Of a stretch of DNA of 64,000 nt, positions 11,753 to 24,400 are shown piece after piece (the first letter of the stretch is position 1; the number at the start of each line of letters is the position of its first letter). The DNA is taken from the NCBI GenBank assembly GCA_036852015.1, contig JAANDG010000133.1:233245-297244 (forward strand), written 5' to 3'. The position numbers were made by a program, and so were the translations under genes. Below the pieces are notes generated by a model. The model was given only the letters and a program-made list of their open reading frames with translations. It ran no database searches and had not been told where the DNA came from. The stretch comes from Pelodera strongyloides (Eukaryota; Nematoda; Chromadorea; Rhabditida; Rhabditidae).

Positions 11753-14700
11753 TTATCGGGGCAGCGTCGCTGTCGTGTCAGGGGAGTCGGCAAACTCAGC
11801 AGCTGGTTTTTCGTACCGCTTGCAGTAGGTCTTGAAGAGTTCGTGAATGATTTCACCGGCCAAAAGATCACCTCCGTTGGTCTGAAACATTGCGTTCAGA
11901 ACAAAAAATCACAGAAAAATAATAGTAAAATTTACATTTACCGGAATACATGTTGTAAATTCTGCTTAAAGGGTCGTAGTCACTGCAAATTCATCGTTTT
12001 ATTCGATTTTCATGAAATATAGGAAGGTATAGCGTAAAATACGGTATCAATACCAAGTTACAGAAAAAGAACTCAGTGAGAGAAATCTCTGAGGGATTTG
12101 CCGGACAGTAGACGGGTAATATATGCAATTGTCCGGATAATGCTTTATAATAAATACACTGTAGTGATATCCTACCCTAGCACTGCAAGGTATTTATGGG
12201 AAATAGAGTATAGGTCCATACTACGTAACCTTTCGGTTTTCTGTGACTTGGCACTTTAATCGTTTGTTTCTGTATATGTTCTTATATTTAATGACAATTA
12301 AATAAAAATGACGAATTCATAGTCACTGTGACATGGTTTCCGCACACGCTTAGATCGCTTCAGAACGCTCATGTTACTCTAGTACATTATTTTCAGAATT
12401 TAACAATTTTCACGAAATTATTGCGTCAATCAAACTTTATTCTCACCTGAATGAGCCTCGACAAGAAAACTCCATCTGGAGTGAGGAAGTTCTTAACAAA
12501 ACCAGTCACGCGATCCTCCTCGCTACGGGTGGGCACGACGCCGATTGCACCTTGACATCTCAGGTACCTGAAAGTATTTTGTGGAATGAAGCATTACTAC
12601 TTTTAAAATAGATTAAAGGGTGGATCACACGGGAGAAAAGTTTTCCTTATTTTTCCTAGGTCGAAAGTCCGGGACTTCAGAATAATTACTGTGAAAACCG
12701 CATTGAATTGCGGCACAAACTCGCGGAGTTATTCCTGGGCAAAGTGTTCCACCAGCTACCGTAGACAGTAAAACCATTTTTTTTTGGACACCGCACCATT
12801 TGAAACCCTTCGCTGAGATCTCAAGAATTAGCATCATATATTTCAACACTCTTGTGATGAGAAACAAAGCATTTGGACGGCTATAAACCGTTAAAACGAA
12901 TTTTCCGTCTCCTGGCTACGCTAGCTCGTAGAACCGTTCGCAGGCGAATAACTCCGCGAGTTTCTGCCGTAATTGAATGCGGTTCTCACAGTAATTTTTC
13001 TGAAATCCCGGACTATCGGCATAAGAAAAATAAAGAAAACGTTTTTCCATGAACGCGACCGTTTAAGCCCTACATTTGCTGTCAATTTGGGAGGAAGTAC
13101 TGTAAATTTGACGAAATTCGTCAATACGCTTTATCGGCCCTAGATTGTATATTGCCAATCCCTCACTTGGAAATGAACTCGCGCTGGCTTCCAGGAGAGC
13201 ACAAAGCAATGAACCAATAAAGAAGGGAAATGGTCGAAAGCACACCAACGAGCATGAACCAGAACCTAAAAATATGGAATAAATATACATACACATGTGA
13301 ATGTGTAATATAATATATTAATGTAGTGAATTAATATATACATTTTTTAATGCTCAAATGCACATGCCAAAAGAAATAAGGGAATAGGAGTAGATCACAA
13401 ACCACAAGAAAATGTAGATCTTTTCGGTGAACATGTTAATCATCAGCACGCACTGAACAGTCCATCTGTGGAGATTTCCGAGCACACGCACCTCAAATAC
13501 AAGTTGGTAATTCTTTTTGAAGAGCCGTCAAGGCTAATTATCACTGCTAACCATCAACCAAGTTCAAATAAGTCCATGACCTGCAGGCGACTGCACGTTT
13601 TTTTCTATCCTTCATTACGATAAACTGTCAGCGAACAAAAAGCGGTACATTTCAAATCTAGGAAAACATATATTTCTGTATTTCTGTATGAGCAAAGCAG
13701 GGTGATGAGACCAATTGAGTTTAACAACTGGGCATACGTCATGATTGTGAACTGTGAATACCAGAGAAATTTTTTTTTTCAAGCTCTTCCGACGACATTC
13801 TGATTGCGTTGTTCTGGACGGAGAAGGGTTCCACTTGTCTGATTAGATTGCGACAAGCACCCCCTCAGGATTGTATCCGCTCACATTGGATATTGACCTC
13901 ACTTTAACTTCTAGTATTCCATGAAGCTGTTAATTTTTCCCGTGACTTTCGTGAGTCATCACCAAGCATTATTAATCGCAGTGATTTCCTCGACATGAAG
14001 CACTTGCATTAAATGGTATGCAGAATGTGGATATGCAGACACGCGAGAAAATAGTGATTTACTGAACATTTCTCATATGAACTGCACAACACACAACGTT
14101 GCCAATTTCGTTTAGCAAATCAACAGTATTATCGTGCTCGAGCCTTGATTTTTGCAAGTTAATACTATGTTTTCGTATGCAATGATCGTAGCACGATGAT
14201 AAATTCAAATTAAATGTGTAATCATTTACGTTTTCTCGAACTCAATATAGCCGCACTAGAATGAAAAGATGCGAGTTACCACCGCCTACTTGCGAACATC
14301 TCGGATACGATGATTTTCAGTTGATGGTTTTTCGCAAATAATTCACTAATTTTATATTATACTGCTGCTTTTTGTGTGGTTGAATGCGTTTTTATAGTAT
14401 TCACGTAGCCCAGAATAATCTACCATATTGCTCTTCTCGTAAGTCTAACATTTCGAGGAAGAGACCATGTTCAAACAAGAATTCAGTATTGTGATCGAAC
14501 CTGGAGAACAACGAGAGAAAAACTTTGGTGGGTTTTAATACAGAGATATGTAGTTTCCTTCATAAAAGTTAAATTTGACGTACTAATTTCCTTTTTAGAA
14601 ATCAAAGTCTTGATTATTCTCTAACTATTATATCCCGCTTTTTTGAGTATTGCTCTTTTACATTAATGTTTATGATATCCACCCCCTACTTCATTATACT

Positions 14701-17700
14701 TTCTGAGAATGATGTATTATGCATTACATTGTTCAGCGCATAGATATTATGTCTCATCACGGCCTTCACAAGACTATCGAAATTCTGATTAGAAGTTACG
14801 TTTTAGCACTTGTATGGTTAATATGCACCTTAACTAGCAGGCCACAAATTTCCCAACGGCTAATCTCATCTTAAACCGCTCCTCCAAGAAGAAGACGGAA
14901 AATTAGTGGAAGCACAAGATTCTGCCCCAGATCGCGATTTTTTTTTTGTTTTAGTTTATAAAAAAAAATGAGGCTTAAAGGATTTCCAAATTTGCTTTTT
15001 GAATATTCATTAAAGATGAAGTACCTTCAGTGCTTCGAATAGTGAACCCAATAAACATTTTCAAATGGGTCCTAGTTAAAGTTTCTTTGGTGTCAAGTGC
15101 TTCCGCAGACAGTTAAGACCCGTAGTCAATTTAATTAGGTTTCACTTTTCAATTGGCCCCTTCGAACGCTCATTCCTTAAATTATTCTTCCCAAAAGCGC
15201 GGTGTTAATTCTGGTTTAACTGGTAGGTGTAAAAAAAGATGTGAGCTTTATTTTCCATAGCTCTTTTAGTACTTACGCGTTTGTTGGTCGTATAATCAGA
15301 ATAATAATCTCGTTGCTTATGCACTATGGGTGAATGCGGAAACTCCTCCCTCGCAGAAAAGTGCATTCACATACATACAAACAACTCCAAAACATTGAAT
15401 CTTGTCTGCTCAACAAAAAAAAATCCGTCTAGACCTTACATGAACCTTTCTATTCTATTTTTCCTACGAAATGACAAAGGCAAAGGTAAAAAATATTGAG
15501 TAGTATACACATTTCAGCAGCAGTTTACTACCAAACAACGAAGATTTTTTCAATGACTGGTAATGTCTTCAGAAATGTGGACCGTTGTCATTTGCTTCGT
15601 CCTTCCGGCTTTTCTCTTCTCATTATTGGCTATTGGGGCATGGCTGCGAATGATTTTCGTTAAGAGAAGGTAAGTAAAATTCACAAAGTGCCATTTTCCA
15701 TTTATTCGCGTCGTGCTTTTTCAATATTATTAGTATCTCCAAACGACGAAATCTATCTTAAAGAACCTATCAGGTATTGGAAAGACACTTCCTTTTTTAT
15801 CACGTATGTTGCTATTCAATAGTAATAATTAAACTAAACGAGAACTAAATTGTCTAAAAAAATGTTTTAGAAGGTGTCGGCAGGCGTGTGTGGTCAGCTC
15901 ACGAAGGATGATGCTTGCGCATGGATTGAGTTCTTGGTTAGTTGACAGAATATTCTATGTTTGTTGATTTCTTCTGTTTTGCTTTTGTGTGCTCACTGCT
16001 CACAATCAGGAACTTCTGTCTACATTCACTATCAAGAATAGGTCTTAAATTTGACCTGGATCAGAATCAGTCAGTTCCTTGTGCCTTTTGCTTTGAATAA
16101 CGGGTCAGCAGAGAAATATAAAGGAAACAAAGGCCTGTGTTTCGTAAGGTGGAACATATCACTTAGTGTTTGTAATATTTATCAATATTTCAGCAGCTCA
16201 CCAGAATGCAATGGTCACCAGGCAAAATGCGGCATTCCTATTCGAGGTTCGGCTTCATCAGCATCTGTTGTTTTCTATGAACAGCCCTAACACTAGCGCT
16301 TCGATCAATTATATTTTACTTTCGTATGTTTTGTTGTATTTTATTTTCCGCTACTTTTATCCGTCTTACTTGGGTGTTTTCATCGGGTTTAGTGCATTTT
16401 CTCTACATCATATGCGTAATGTGATGCCAAATTTTATGCAGCTTGTATGCGTATTTTTATATGTAAAATGAAATTCACTTTTTCCATTGTTCGATTCGTG
16501 TTGTATACTCACCGCAATTGATGGAAAATTTCGTGAATTAGCATGCTCTTGTACTCTTGTACCTTTATCCTCGAAGATGTTCATGGTTGAGATGTAACTA
16601 GTAAAAAACGGCAATAAAGAATAACTCACATTAAAGTCGCACATTGTAACTCGTGGGAAATTGCCAGTTTCCTCCCATTCCCTGCCTTCTCTTAGGTCAT
16701 TCAGGATCTCCCAGCCCCAGAACGAAGACTTAGTTCCCAAGAATGACTGAAAATTCAAGAAATAAAACCTAAAAAAACCGAAATTGCAAACATTCATATG
16801 TGCTAATAAACCATCATTTTGTTTGGTTTTCTGGATGCAAAATGAAGAAAATGTTTGGTTATTGACAAATGAGTCTTAATCAGCTCACCTTGAAAATGCA
16901 GAACTGGACGAGTACGTTCGCAACATACAGAACCTTTGTGATAATGTACAGTATTGAGAGGTAGAATCCGGACTTGCGACTGCGGGCAATGAAGGAGAGA
17001 CCATTTGCTAAAAAAAGTTATATAAGAAAGATTATTTTTTTTACAGAAGCCTCTCATGGCTGTGGGTAGTAAGCAAGTTGCTATGCTAACAATAAGTAAA
17101 CATACTAGACTTCAATTCTTTCTGCATTTCGAGGGCTTCTCGTAAGTGATGGGCGGCCTTGTTTACTTGTCCTTTTCTCGCGTCCACGCTGAGCTTCTTC
17201 TTCACCTGAGCAGCCGAAATAAGCACATTCTTCACATTGATTCCTGAAAATGGTAAATGGTTATAAGCAAGAAAATAACATTTTGCAACTGAGCAGCCGA
17301 AATAAGCACATTCTTCACATTGATTCCTGAAAATGGTAAATGGTTATAAGCAAGAAAATAACATTTTGCAAAAGCTCAAGTATGTCTCCGTCATTCGTAC
17401 TCATTGTGAGACCACTTATTAGAAAAATTACTTACCAGTGCTAAAATTGAAGGCTTTCCATACCATTGAGGGGAAATAAAACATAAAGGCCTGTAGTGCA
17501 AGAACGATTGGCACCCATTGATAGTAGCCGATAACCTAAAATAGTAAATAAGAAGTGGACATTCAGCTCCGATTGTTGAAACATTTTTCTTTATTCAACA
17601 GTTATCAGCATTTTAAACACAAATCACTGTCGAATACACATCTGAAATTAATGGTCTTTTTGTGGCAAGTGGGCAGTTTTTTAAGTGATGGCGCTCTGTT

Positions 17701-18460
17701 GTTTTCCTCGTATTATTTTGTATTGTTATTGTTCTTTTTCGATGGGACATTCAATTTGAAGACAAAAGATTCAGCTCAAGGAAGGCAAGTCTGCGAGCAA
17801 CATTCATTTGTTAATTCCATTTCGACTGATGTAGCAAGTAGCAATATAGCAATATAAATGAGATAAGAAACATACCGCGTTATCTCTCTCAATAAAATCC
17901 TCAGAGAAGTGATCATCCAGGGGAAGATAGTAACTTCCTTTGATAAAGCAGTACGTCTCGGTATATCTGAACAAACAAGTAAAAGCAATGTCGCGGTTTC
18001 TACCTTTTGACTTATTTTATAAAGAAGATGCAGAGTACAACATTAAAAAGGGCGGATCGAAGCTAAATTCTGAGTCAAGATTTCAATTGAAACGAAAACT
18101 CACTTCTCCCATGCGCCAGTGAATTGGGCAGGTACCCAGCACTGAAAGAATTGATCGTGATTAAAACAAGTGCATTCTCAGGTGCTAATCAACGTCGATG
18201 GTCGTCTTCGACGACGACTTGTCAAAAGTGTTGAGAGAGTCAATGTAATAGTTATGGAAACATGTTCAAATAAAGAAATGAGAAAACATTAGCAAGGATT
18301 ATACCTGAATCGGTTTTCCGACATACTGTGTGGCAGCCAGCGTGATAGCACCAATCATAACCATCATTGCCGTGTACTGGTAGTTAAGACGGTCGATGAT
18401 ATCGTTCGACTGGTAACTACGCCGGATTTTGGCCACATACGGAACTATGGCCCCTATCAT
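11753..18460 (-). CDS. Innexin (gap junction protein)
   Basis: A complete innexin, the invertebrate gap-junction channel subunit with four membrane spans. Exons from 5' to 3': 18460-18305, 18141-18104, 17966-17876, 17535-17436, 17243-17106, 17007-16889, 16746-16630, 13491-13403, 13265-13167, 12567-12447, 11881-11753, giving 398 aa. Hallmarks: [11 protein letters not shown] near the N-terminus, [15 protein letters not shown] with the first-loop cysteines, the signature YYQWVP at the start of TM2, [16 protein letters not shown], then [19 protein letters not shown] and FLWFWFML in TM3-TM4. Each extracellular loop has its two cysteines. The length matches the family. The chosen ATG lies 6 bases after CTTTTCAG, a likely trans-splice acceptor; an extra upstream exon cannot be excluded. 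The intron 13492-16629 (3.1 kb) hosts another gene on the opposite strand. The cytoplasmic tail is short and ends ...TATLPR. Confidence 0.95.
12634..13048. mobile_element. Fold-back / MITE-like inverted-repeat element
   Basis: Two imperfect inverted arms of about 100 bases flank a loop of about 210 bases. The left arm is about 12634-12734 and the right arm about 12945-13048. Matching blocks include GAATAACTCCGCGAGTTT (right arm, from 12945) against its reverse complement in the left arm ending at 12734, then AATGCGGTT, CACAGTAATT, TCCCGGACT and AAGAAAAATAAAGAAAAC-like ends. No transposase frame is inside. It lies wholly within the innexin intron 12568-13166. Non-autonomous DNA transposon is inferred; target-site duplications were not clearly seen. 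Confidence 0.7.
15575..16290 (+). CDS. Nested small single-pass membrane protein
   Basis: A three-exon gene on the + strand inside the 3.1-kb innexin intron, which is transcribed from the - strand. Exons: 15575-15669, 15871-15936, 16194-16290, giving 85 aa. Residues about 2-29 are one hydrophobic segment ([20 protein letters not shown]), followed by a strongly basic stretch (KRRRCRQ), so the N-terminus is probably outside or luminal. The C-terminal part has several cysteines ([14 protein letters not shown]). An acceptor GTCTTCAG ends 2 bases before the ATG, suggesting trans-splicing; the internal splice sites are GTAAGT/TTTTAG and GTTAGT/TTTCAG and keep frame. The family was not recognised. 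The coherent TM segment and consistent splice phases make it likely real, but expression evidence is absent. Confidence 0.6.
17206..17371. repeat. 83-bp tandem duplication spanning an innexin splice acceptor
   Basis: Two adjacent copies, 17206-17288 and 17289-17371, appear identical. In innexin orientation each holds the last part of the intron with TTTTCAG plus the first 38 bases of exon 5. Only the copy at 17206-17288 continues into the rest of the exon. Using the distal acceptor would add 83 bases, shift the frame and soon meet a TGA, so the proximal acceptor must be used for a full innexin. Confidence 0.95.
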
Positions 18461-21400
18461 GATTACCTGAAAAGAAACCTATATTCAAGGGGAATGTCAG
18501 GACGTTACAACCTACGAATCGTTCGGAATAAAGTGAAAATAAACTGCAAGGGATGGCAAGAAAATTTCAGAGAGGAAAAAGAATGTTATTTCAATTAAAT
18601 CATGAGCTAAATCATTGATGACTTCTTCATGTCTTTATATTCTGTGCATATGAGAGTACTTTATTATTCAAGATAACAGTCATAATAAATGCATAATTTT
18701 TTTAAAGAAGATATAAAATGTTATGATGAGTAGTATGAGTAATAAATTCAAATTTATTAAAACTAAAAAAAAAATGGAAAATGATGATTAATTGCGTTTC
18801 ACACATCAAATGTGCTACAGCGAAAAGTGCGTAAAACAGAGAGGATCAATTGTGATGAGCGAAAAAAATGTTTATGAATAATAATGGGAACTCAAATGAA
18901 TAATAATAGGAACTCAAATGTGAATTGTAACTAGCTTCAACAGAACTTCAGTCGAGGATGTCTGCAAGTTAGTAATGTCCTGTATGGTGAGCGCTAGGAA
19001 TATACAGGCAATAAAACATTGTGTGCGCTCGATAAATATATTGTAAACGCAATGATTTTATTCCTTCCCACGACTTGAGAACATAAGCGTATACAAATGG
19101 ATTGACGACACCATGTTCCCACATTGGGACCACCCGGGCAATGATGACAATGACAATATTCAAATGCACTTTCTGTCTTAAATTCACTGCACTCAAAAGT
19201 TGAACCATCGTCATCTTTTAACTCAGCACTAAAATAAACACTAAACTCAATTTCTATGCATATATTCTTTATTAAACCATTACTAAATCAGGCTAATAAG
19301 TCAGTAAAAATGTTTTCTGAGAAGCTCAAGTGAAAAAGGAAAGTATCAAGATAACCGGCTCGGTTCCTTGATTAAATCATCAGAAGAAATGCAGTAAGTT
19401 TTTCGTTCCGTGGAAAGCATACATGAGAGCAAATGATCGTCCGCTTGTAGAGTATTCTAGTGGGAAACAACGGCGTTAGCTATGCCACCTGCACTGATTT
19501 ATTTCCCATATTATAACTTTCCCAAAGAAAACGTCTGGACGGTCTGGAATTGTGTGTTTTAATCACCAGACGACACGTTCGCAATGCATTATGTGGGACT
19601 TGTACTTAAGGCAGTCGGAACTGTGACCTGTCTGACCTTTTGTCTACGCAAAAAATGAGACGTAAAGTACAGCCGCACAAAAAAGGGCACACATGCAAAT
19701 CCGTGTGGCCCGGCCGAATATGCACATGTGGAAGAACCAAATATGTCCGACAGTAAGTTATGCAGGAGACTGTGATGTGATAAAATGTTACTGTTATCCA
19801 AGCTACATGCAAAACGCAGTTAATTAAAATGCATATATGTGGATGCTGCAAAAATCAGGAGGATTTTATATGTAAGGGAATTAAGAATTATTGCCTATTA
19901 TTTTAGAAGTGGCCCCGATTCTCGAACGCAAAGGATAGTCTCTTGCCTAGGAAGAAACCTGCTACTGTGTGAGCGGCAGGAAAATGCCGTGTTGAGTCCT
20001 GCTGGAATCCTGTGAATTGTGAATGCTTGTACTTTTGGTAAACAAGTATTTCAAACGGAAAGAACAAACGAACGCACTTTTCCACACCCGTACCCATAAA
20101 AGGAGATGTGGCATTTGTGTGACAAGGAGGGTCACGATTAATTTGTTCTTTGTGCGCTAAATCGAGGAAGGGATGCGAAACCTGCATTTATTTACTAATT
20201 TGAAATAACGAGTCCAACCACTATTTTCAAAATGTCCCCAACAATAATGTTAGAGCAATACTTTCGGCAGCTGCCAGAGTAAACGACATGTTTACTGGGG
20301 TGTTTGATCTTACAATGGATTTGCATAGAAAACAAGTTTCGCTCAACCAGAGGACGAAATATTTACGTTGTGTGCGATTTTAGTAACAGAAACAAAAATG
20401 ACAAACTTTAGTGTGACGTTTCAAAGAAGATTGCAGATATCATATAATGAACACTGAAAGGAAGATTACATATGCTTGACACTTGTACTGAAAAACAACT
20501 TCTGAGGTATGAGTGCCACGAAACGATAAAATCAACTGTTTTGGATGGTTACAGATTAGAGCAGGAACCGGTCCGCGTAAGGAAAAACGGAGACTACTCA
20601 GAGAATACGAGGATGTTAAAGCGATACGAATGAAATGATATTATAGTTACCATATTTGTCGCTCCCAATCCGGAATCATTACTTAAGAAAAGAGTGATGT
20701 GATCCAAGCGAAAGTGTTTCCAGTAAGGAACGGCGGCACACAAATGAATTTGCATATTGTATCCCGTGGCAGAACACGCATAAGTCACCATTGACGAATG
20801 GGCAAATGATTCATGTCTGGCCAAATTCGGCAAAACACAGAAACAGTGGCGGAGAATTAGGAAAGAAAAATAATTCTATTTAATTGAAGCATAGTTGGAG
20901 GTATTTGGCACAAAACAAACAGTGGCCAAGTTAGCGGAAATATTTTTCGTTAGGAAAAAACGGTATCTCCATTTTAGAAATGAATAACCAAAAATACGAA
21001 CTAGAAAATGGGCAGTGAACAACAACACTTTAAGATTTGTGTGTTAAATACACTCCATTAAATTGCAGACAAAATCTTAATTTATATCCTGACAATCAAC
21101 TCAAATCAGAAACAAAGGGTGGGTCCTCTGCTCTTTTATTTTTGCAACGCACATTCGACGCGGAAACATTGACTGACTCAACGAAAACATTTGCACAATA
21201 TTTTTTTTTATAAATTGACCAACAAATGTTAAAGCACGAATCAAACCACAGTTTTCTAATGCTTAAATTGTGCATAACTACACTTACGGCCCACAAAACA
21301 GTTGTAAAGTGAAAGCCAATACTATTTCGGGGAAACCGTTTCTGATTAAACACGTACAGACAAGGAGCGCCGTTGTCAGCTTATGTATGCATGGCCATAC

Positions 21401-24400
21401 AACACAAACTCAGAATATGAAATGAGGATTATCGGAGCATTTATTTTGCATTTTAATGGTCTGACTTGTTCCGATCTTTCCTAGAAATTACGGAATACAC
21501 TGAAAGTCGAAAGTAGCGCAAGGTAAAATAAATAAAAAATAGAAATAAAGTTGGAAAAATACTGTTGTCTTATCGAATGCAAATAATTATACATACTCAT
21601 TTGGATGGCATGAGCAAAATCAATAGATTGTCCTTTCTAATACCTTTTTGTGGAAACCGAGAGTTGCACTCTTTCAAAGTAAATGATGCGCGTGTTTCAC
21701 GGTCGCCGTTCTATGTATTGTGAATGAACGCCCAGAAATAGCTACGTAACAATTAGTAAATAAGTTTTGTATTATTGTTTATAGTATTTGAATACGAAAA
21801 CGGCATACGCACAATCCTGACATACGCAAACATTTGAATTGTTTCTGTATACGATGTTGTCTTATTTTCAATAATGGATTTTTGAAATGCGGTGATATAG
21901 AATTAAATGTGAATGTCGTATATGAAAATACAGACTCATATTAATGCGCACGACTCGGCACGGCGAATGGCTCAGAATACTAAATGAGGTGCTATATGGA
22001 GAAACATGTTCTTTCATAAAAAGGGCTGTATGTAGAAGAAGTTGAAAGCCAAGTGAATGAATACTCTAAAAGCACGAGGAAGAAGAAAAAAAGAATTATT
22101 TTTAAAAGACGACTTCGCGTTTTCTCCGCTAGCAGCACGGGACGCCCAAATACAGATAAACTGTGTGTGGAATTAGAATGACCTTGAGATAATTCGATCA
22201 ACTAGACCCAAAGCGATTCACTGGGAAAGCCCTACAATACAAAACATGCTGTCCAGATAGATCTTTAATTAGCATACATCGTTGTAATGCGTAGTCTATC
22301 ATAAACAACCAGTGCGGTTAAAAGTTAACCTAGTGAAAGTTTAACATAGAGGCAGGAAAACTCATAAAAGTATCCCCCTAGACGATCTAGACGATCTTCT
22401 TTTAGACATTGTTAACCTTTTTGGAATGGAAACGCTTAAAAAGTAGAAGAACAACCTAGATCAGAGAAAGTTTGCTTGGCTCTGCAGACGGATTCTACTA
22501 TCGATTGGTCTTGAATAACCATTCTAGTTTTGTGTCATTCCTGTTCATGTAAAACGACAATCCTGCGCGCCGACAGATAATTGCCACTAGTGATGCTATT
22601 TTGGCACGCCTGTAACGCGAAAAAAAAGCAGACGGAAGAAAAAAGTTAACCAACACACACTGATAAACATCGAATTTTTATTAAGAAGTAGTCTATTAGA
22701 GGATGACTACACATTCATCACTTGGAATGCATGTAATACGCACATATTATGTTGTAACACATAGCATCAGCAAAGACCGTCGTGCAAATTATGGTTAGCC
22801 ATTTTATGTGTGAAACGATACTTTCCAGCACACCCGCGTTGGGAGAACCGAGAAAGGGAAAACGAGGGCAAATACATCGTTTGAATTGTATTCATACAAC
22901 GATCATATGTATAACATGGATGGAGGTAAGGCGCAGAAACACACACACACTACTAAATGCATATAATATAAGAAAACAGGCATCTGGACACAGATACTGA
23001 AGTTGACACGTGTTGTAGTGAAATTGTCTTTTTATTGGCGGATCTTCGAAAATGTTCAAAATTCTACATAAAAGGAAGACGAACGCATTTTGTGGGTTGT
23101 TTCTCAATGTACAGGAGTTCTGTCTTCTGTATCTGCTGACTGCGTCCACCAGACTTGACCGATGATCGGGACTTTGGTGTAAGTCTAATCTGATCATCAC
23201 CTAGTTGGATTGTTCTGCGAACTTTACGAAAAATCCAGTCTACCCAAATTGGGACTCTTTAACAAGACAAACATTTGCTACATCGAGTCGAGAGTCAATA
23301 ACAATGAATGGAAAATCAAACACTCGAAAATAGGTATATGCCGGCATTTGCCTGAATTTGACAGTGTAACTTATAAGGTAAGTAACCAGAATTTAACTCA
23401 ATTTGCGTACGGCACTAGTTCGCTGCTACAAATTAAGAACTCATGGTCTGATCTTCATCTCTATTTGATTCAGTATTTTGAAACCTTCTACTCCGCATAT
23501 GAGTTGATTTAATCAAGTTTCCAAGAGGGACCATTACCTGAAGGTCACAGTTGTCTAACAAAACGCCGACTAAAACGCTTATACGCGTCTTTTGTAGGAG
23601 ACTGTGAATTAAGAGAAAATCGATAAGTGACACTCAGTTGACTGTACGTGGAGTTGCAGAGAGCAAAGACGAAAGCGGACATCAAAATTCAAAAGTTCAA
23701 TTGTCCTCGCGCAGATTCAGGAAACAAGCATAGTAAAAAGTTTTACTTGGAAAAGGAAATGAAGGGGAACAATGTCGTCATGATCTGCTGACATTCCTCG
23801 TTTGAGCGCCTGCATAGAAGATACTTTATGTCAGAAGCAATCGTGTAGTAAATAAGCCTTCAGGGTGCAAGGCTAGATGTAACATAGAATAAATCCAAGT
23901 ATATCATGCATAATTTCGATAACCTACGTGATCAGCATTCAAGACCATTACCGAGGAAGGAAGATCCCATCAAAGTGAGAGGAGGTCAAGGCAATCGGAG
24001 TGAAGAAGACAGCCAACTGGGAGGAGGTGGCAGCTATGGGAGGAGTACTGGGAAGGAACTCAAGGTTGACGAAACGGTGGCAGGGTATTTATGTGGTTTA
24101 GTGGGAATGGTTTGATGAACCACCGTTCTATGCCGACTTTCTTCTGAAAATTGGATTTCGGAATCAGCATTAGTTTCATATTTGTCAGCAACTGGATCTG
24201 TGATAAACATACAGACGACTAGTTTTCAGAATTTTACTCAGCGCGCATAATAATGGAGTTCAAACAAAATGACAGCATAGTAAAGGAAAAGTGATACGTG
24301 TTTTTAAAGTTCCGTTTTGCATGTAATAGGCAGGAACATTAGCAAGAAGTATCATCAGTTTCCTGATGCCAGCGACAACGCCCTGTGGACTTCCAGTCCC

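Noticed and set aside
11422..11871. 149-codon - strand open frame
   Set aside because: It overlaps the innexin last exon in a different frame from the one that continues the conserved protein, so it is a shadow frame.
11498..12022. 174-codon + strand open frame, the longest in the window
   Set aside because: It is antisense to the innexin last exon and runs into intron sequence; the exon it overlaps has strong family support on the other strand, and the frame has no motif or splice structure.
23906..24115. Purine-rich + frame rich in Gly, Arg and Glu
   Set aside because: Composition follows from a GA-rich stretch; no acceptor, donor or partner exon supports it.
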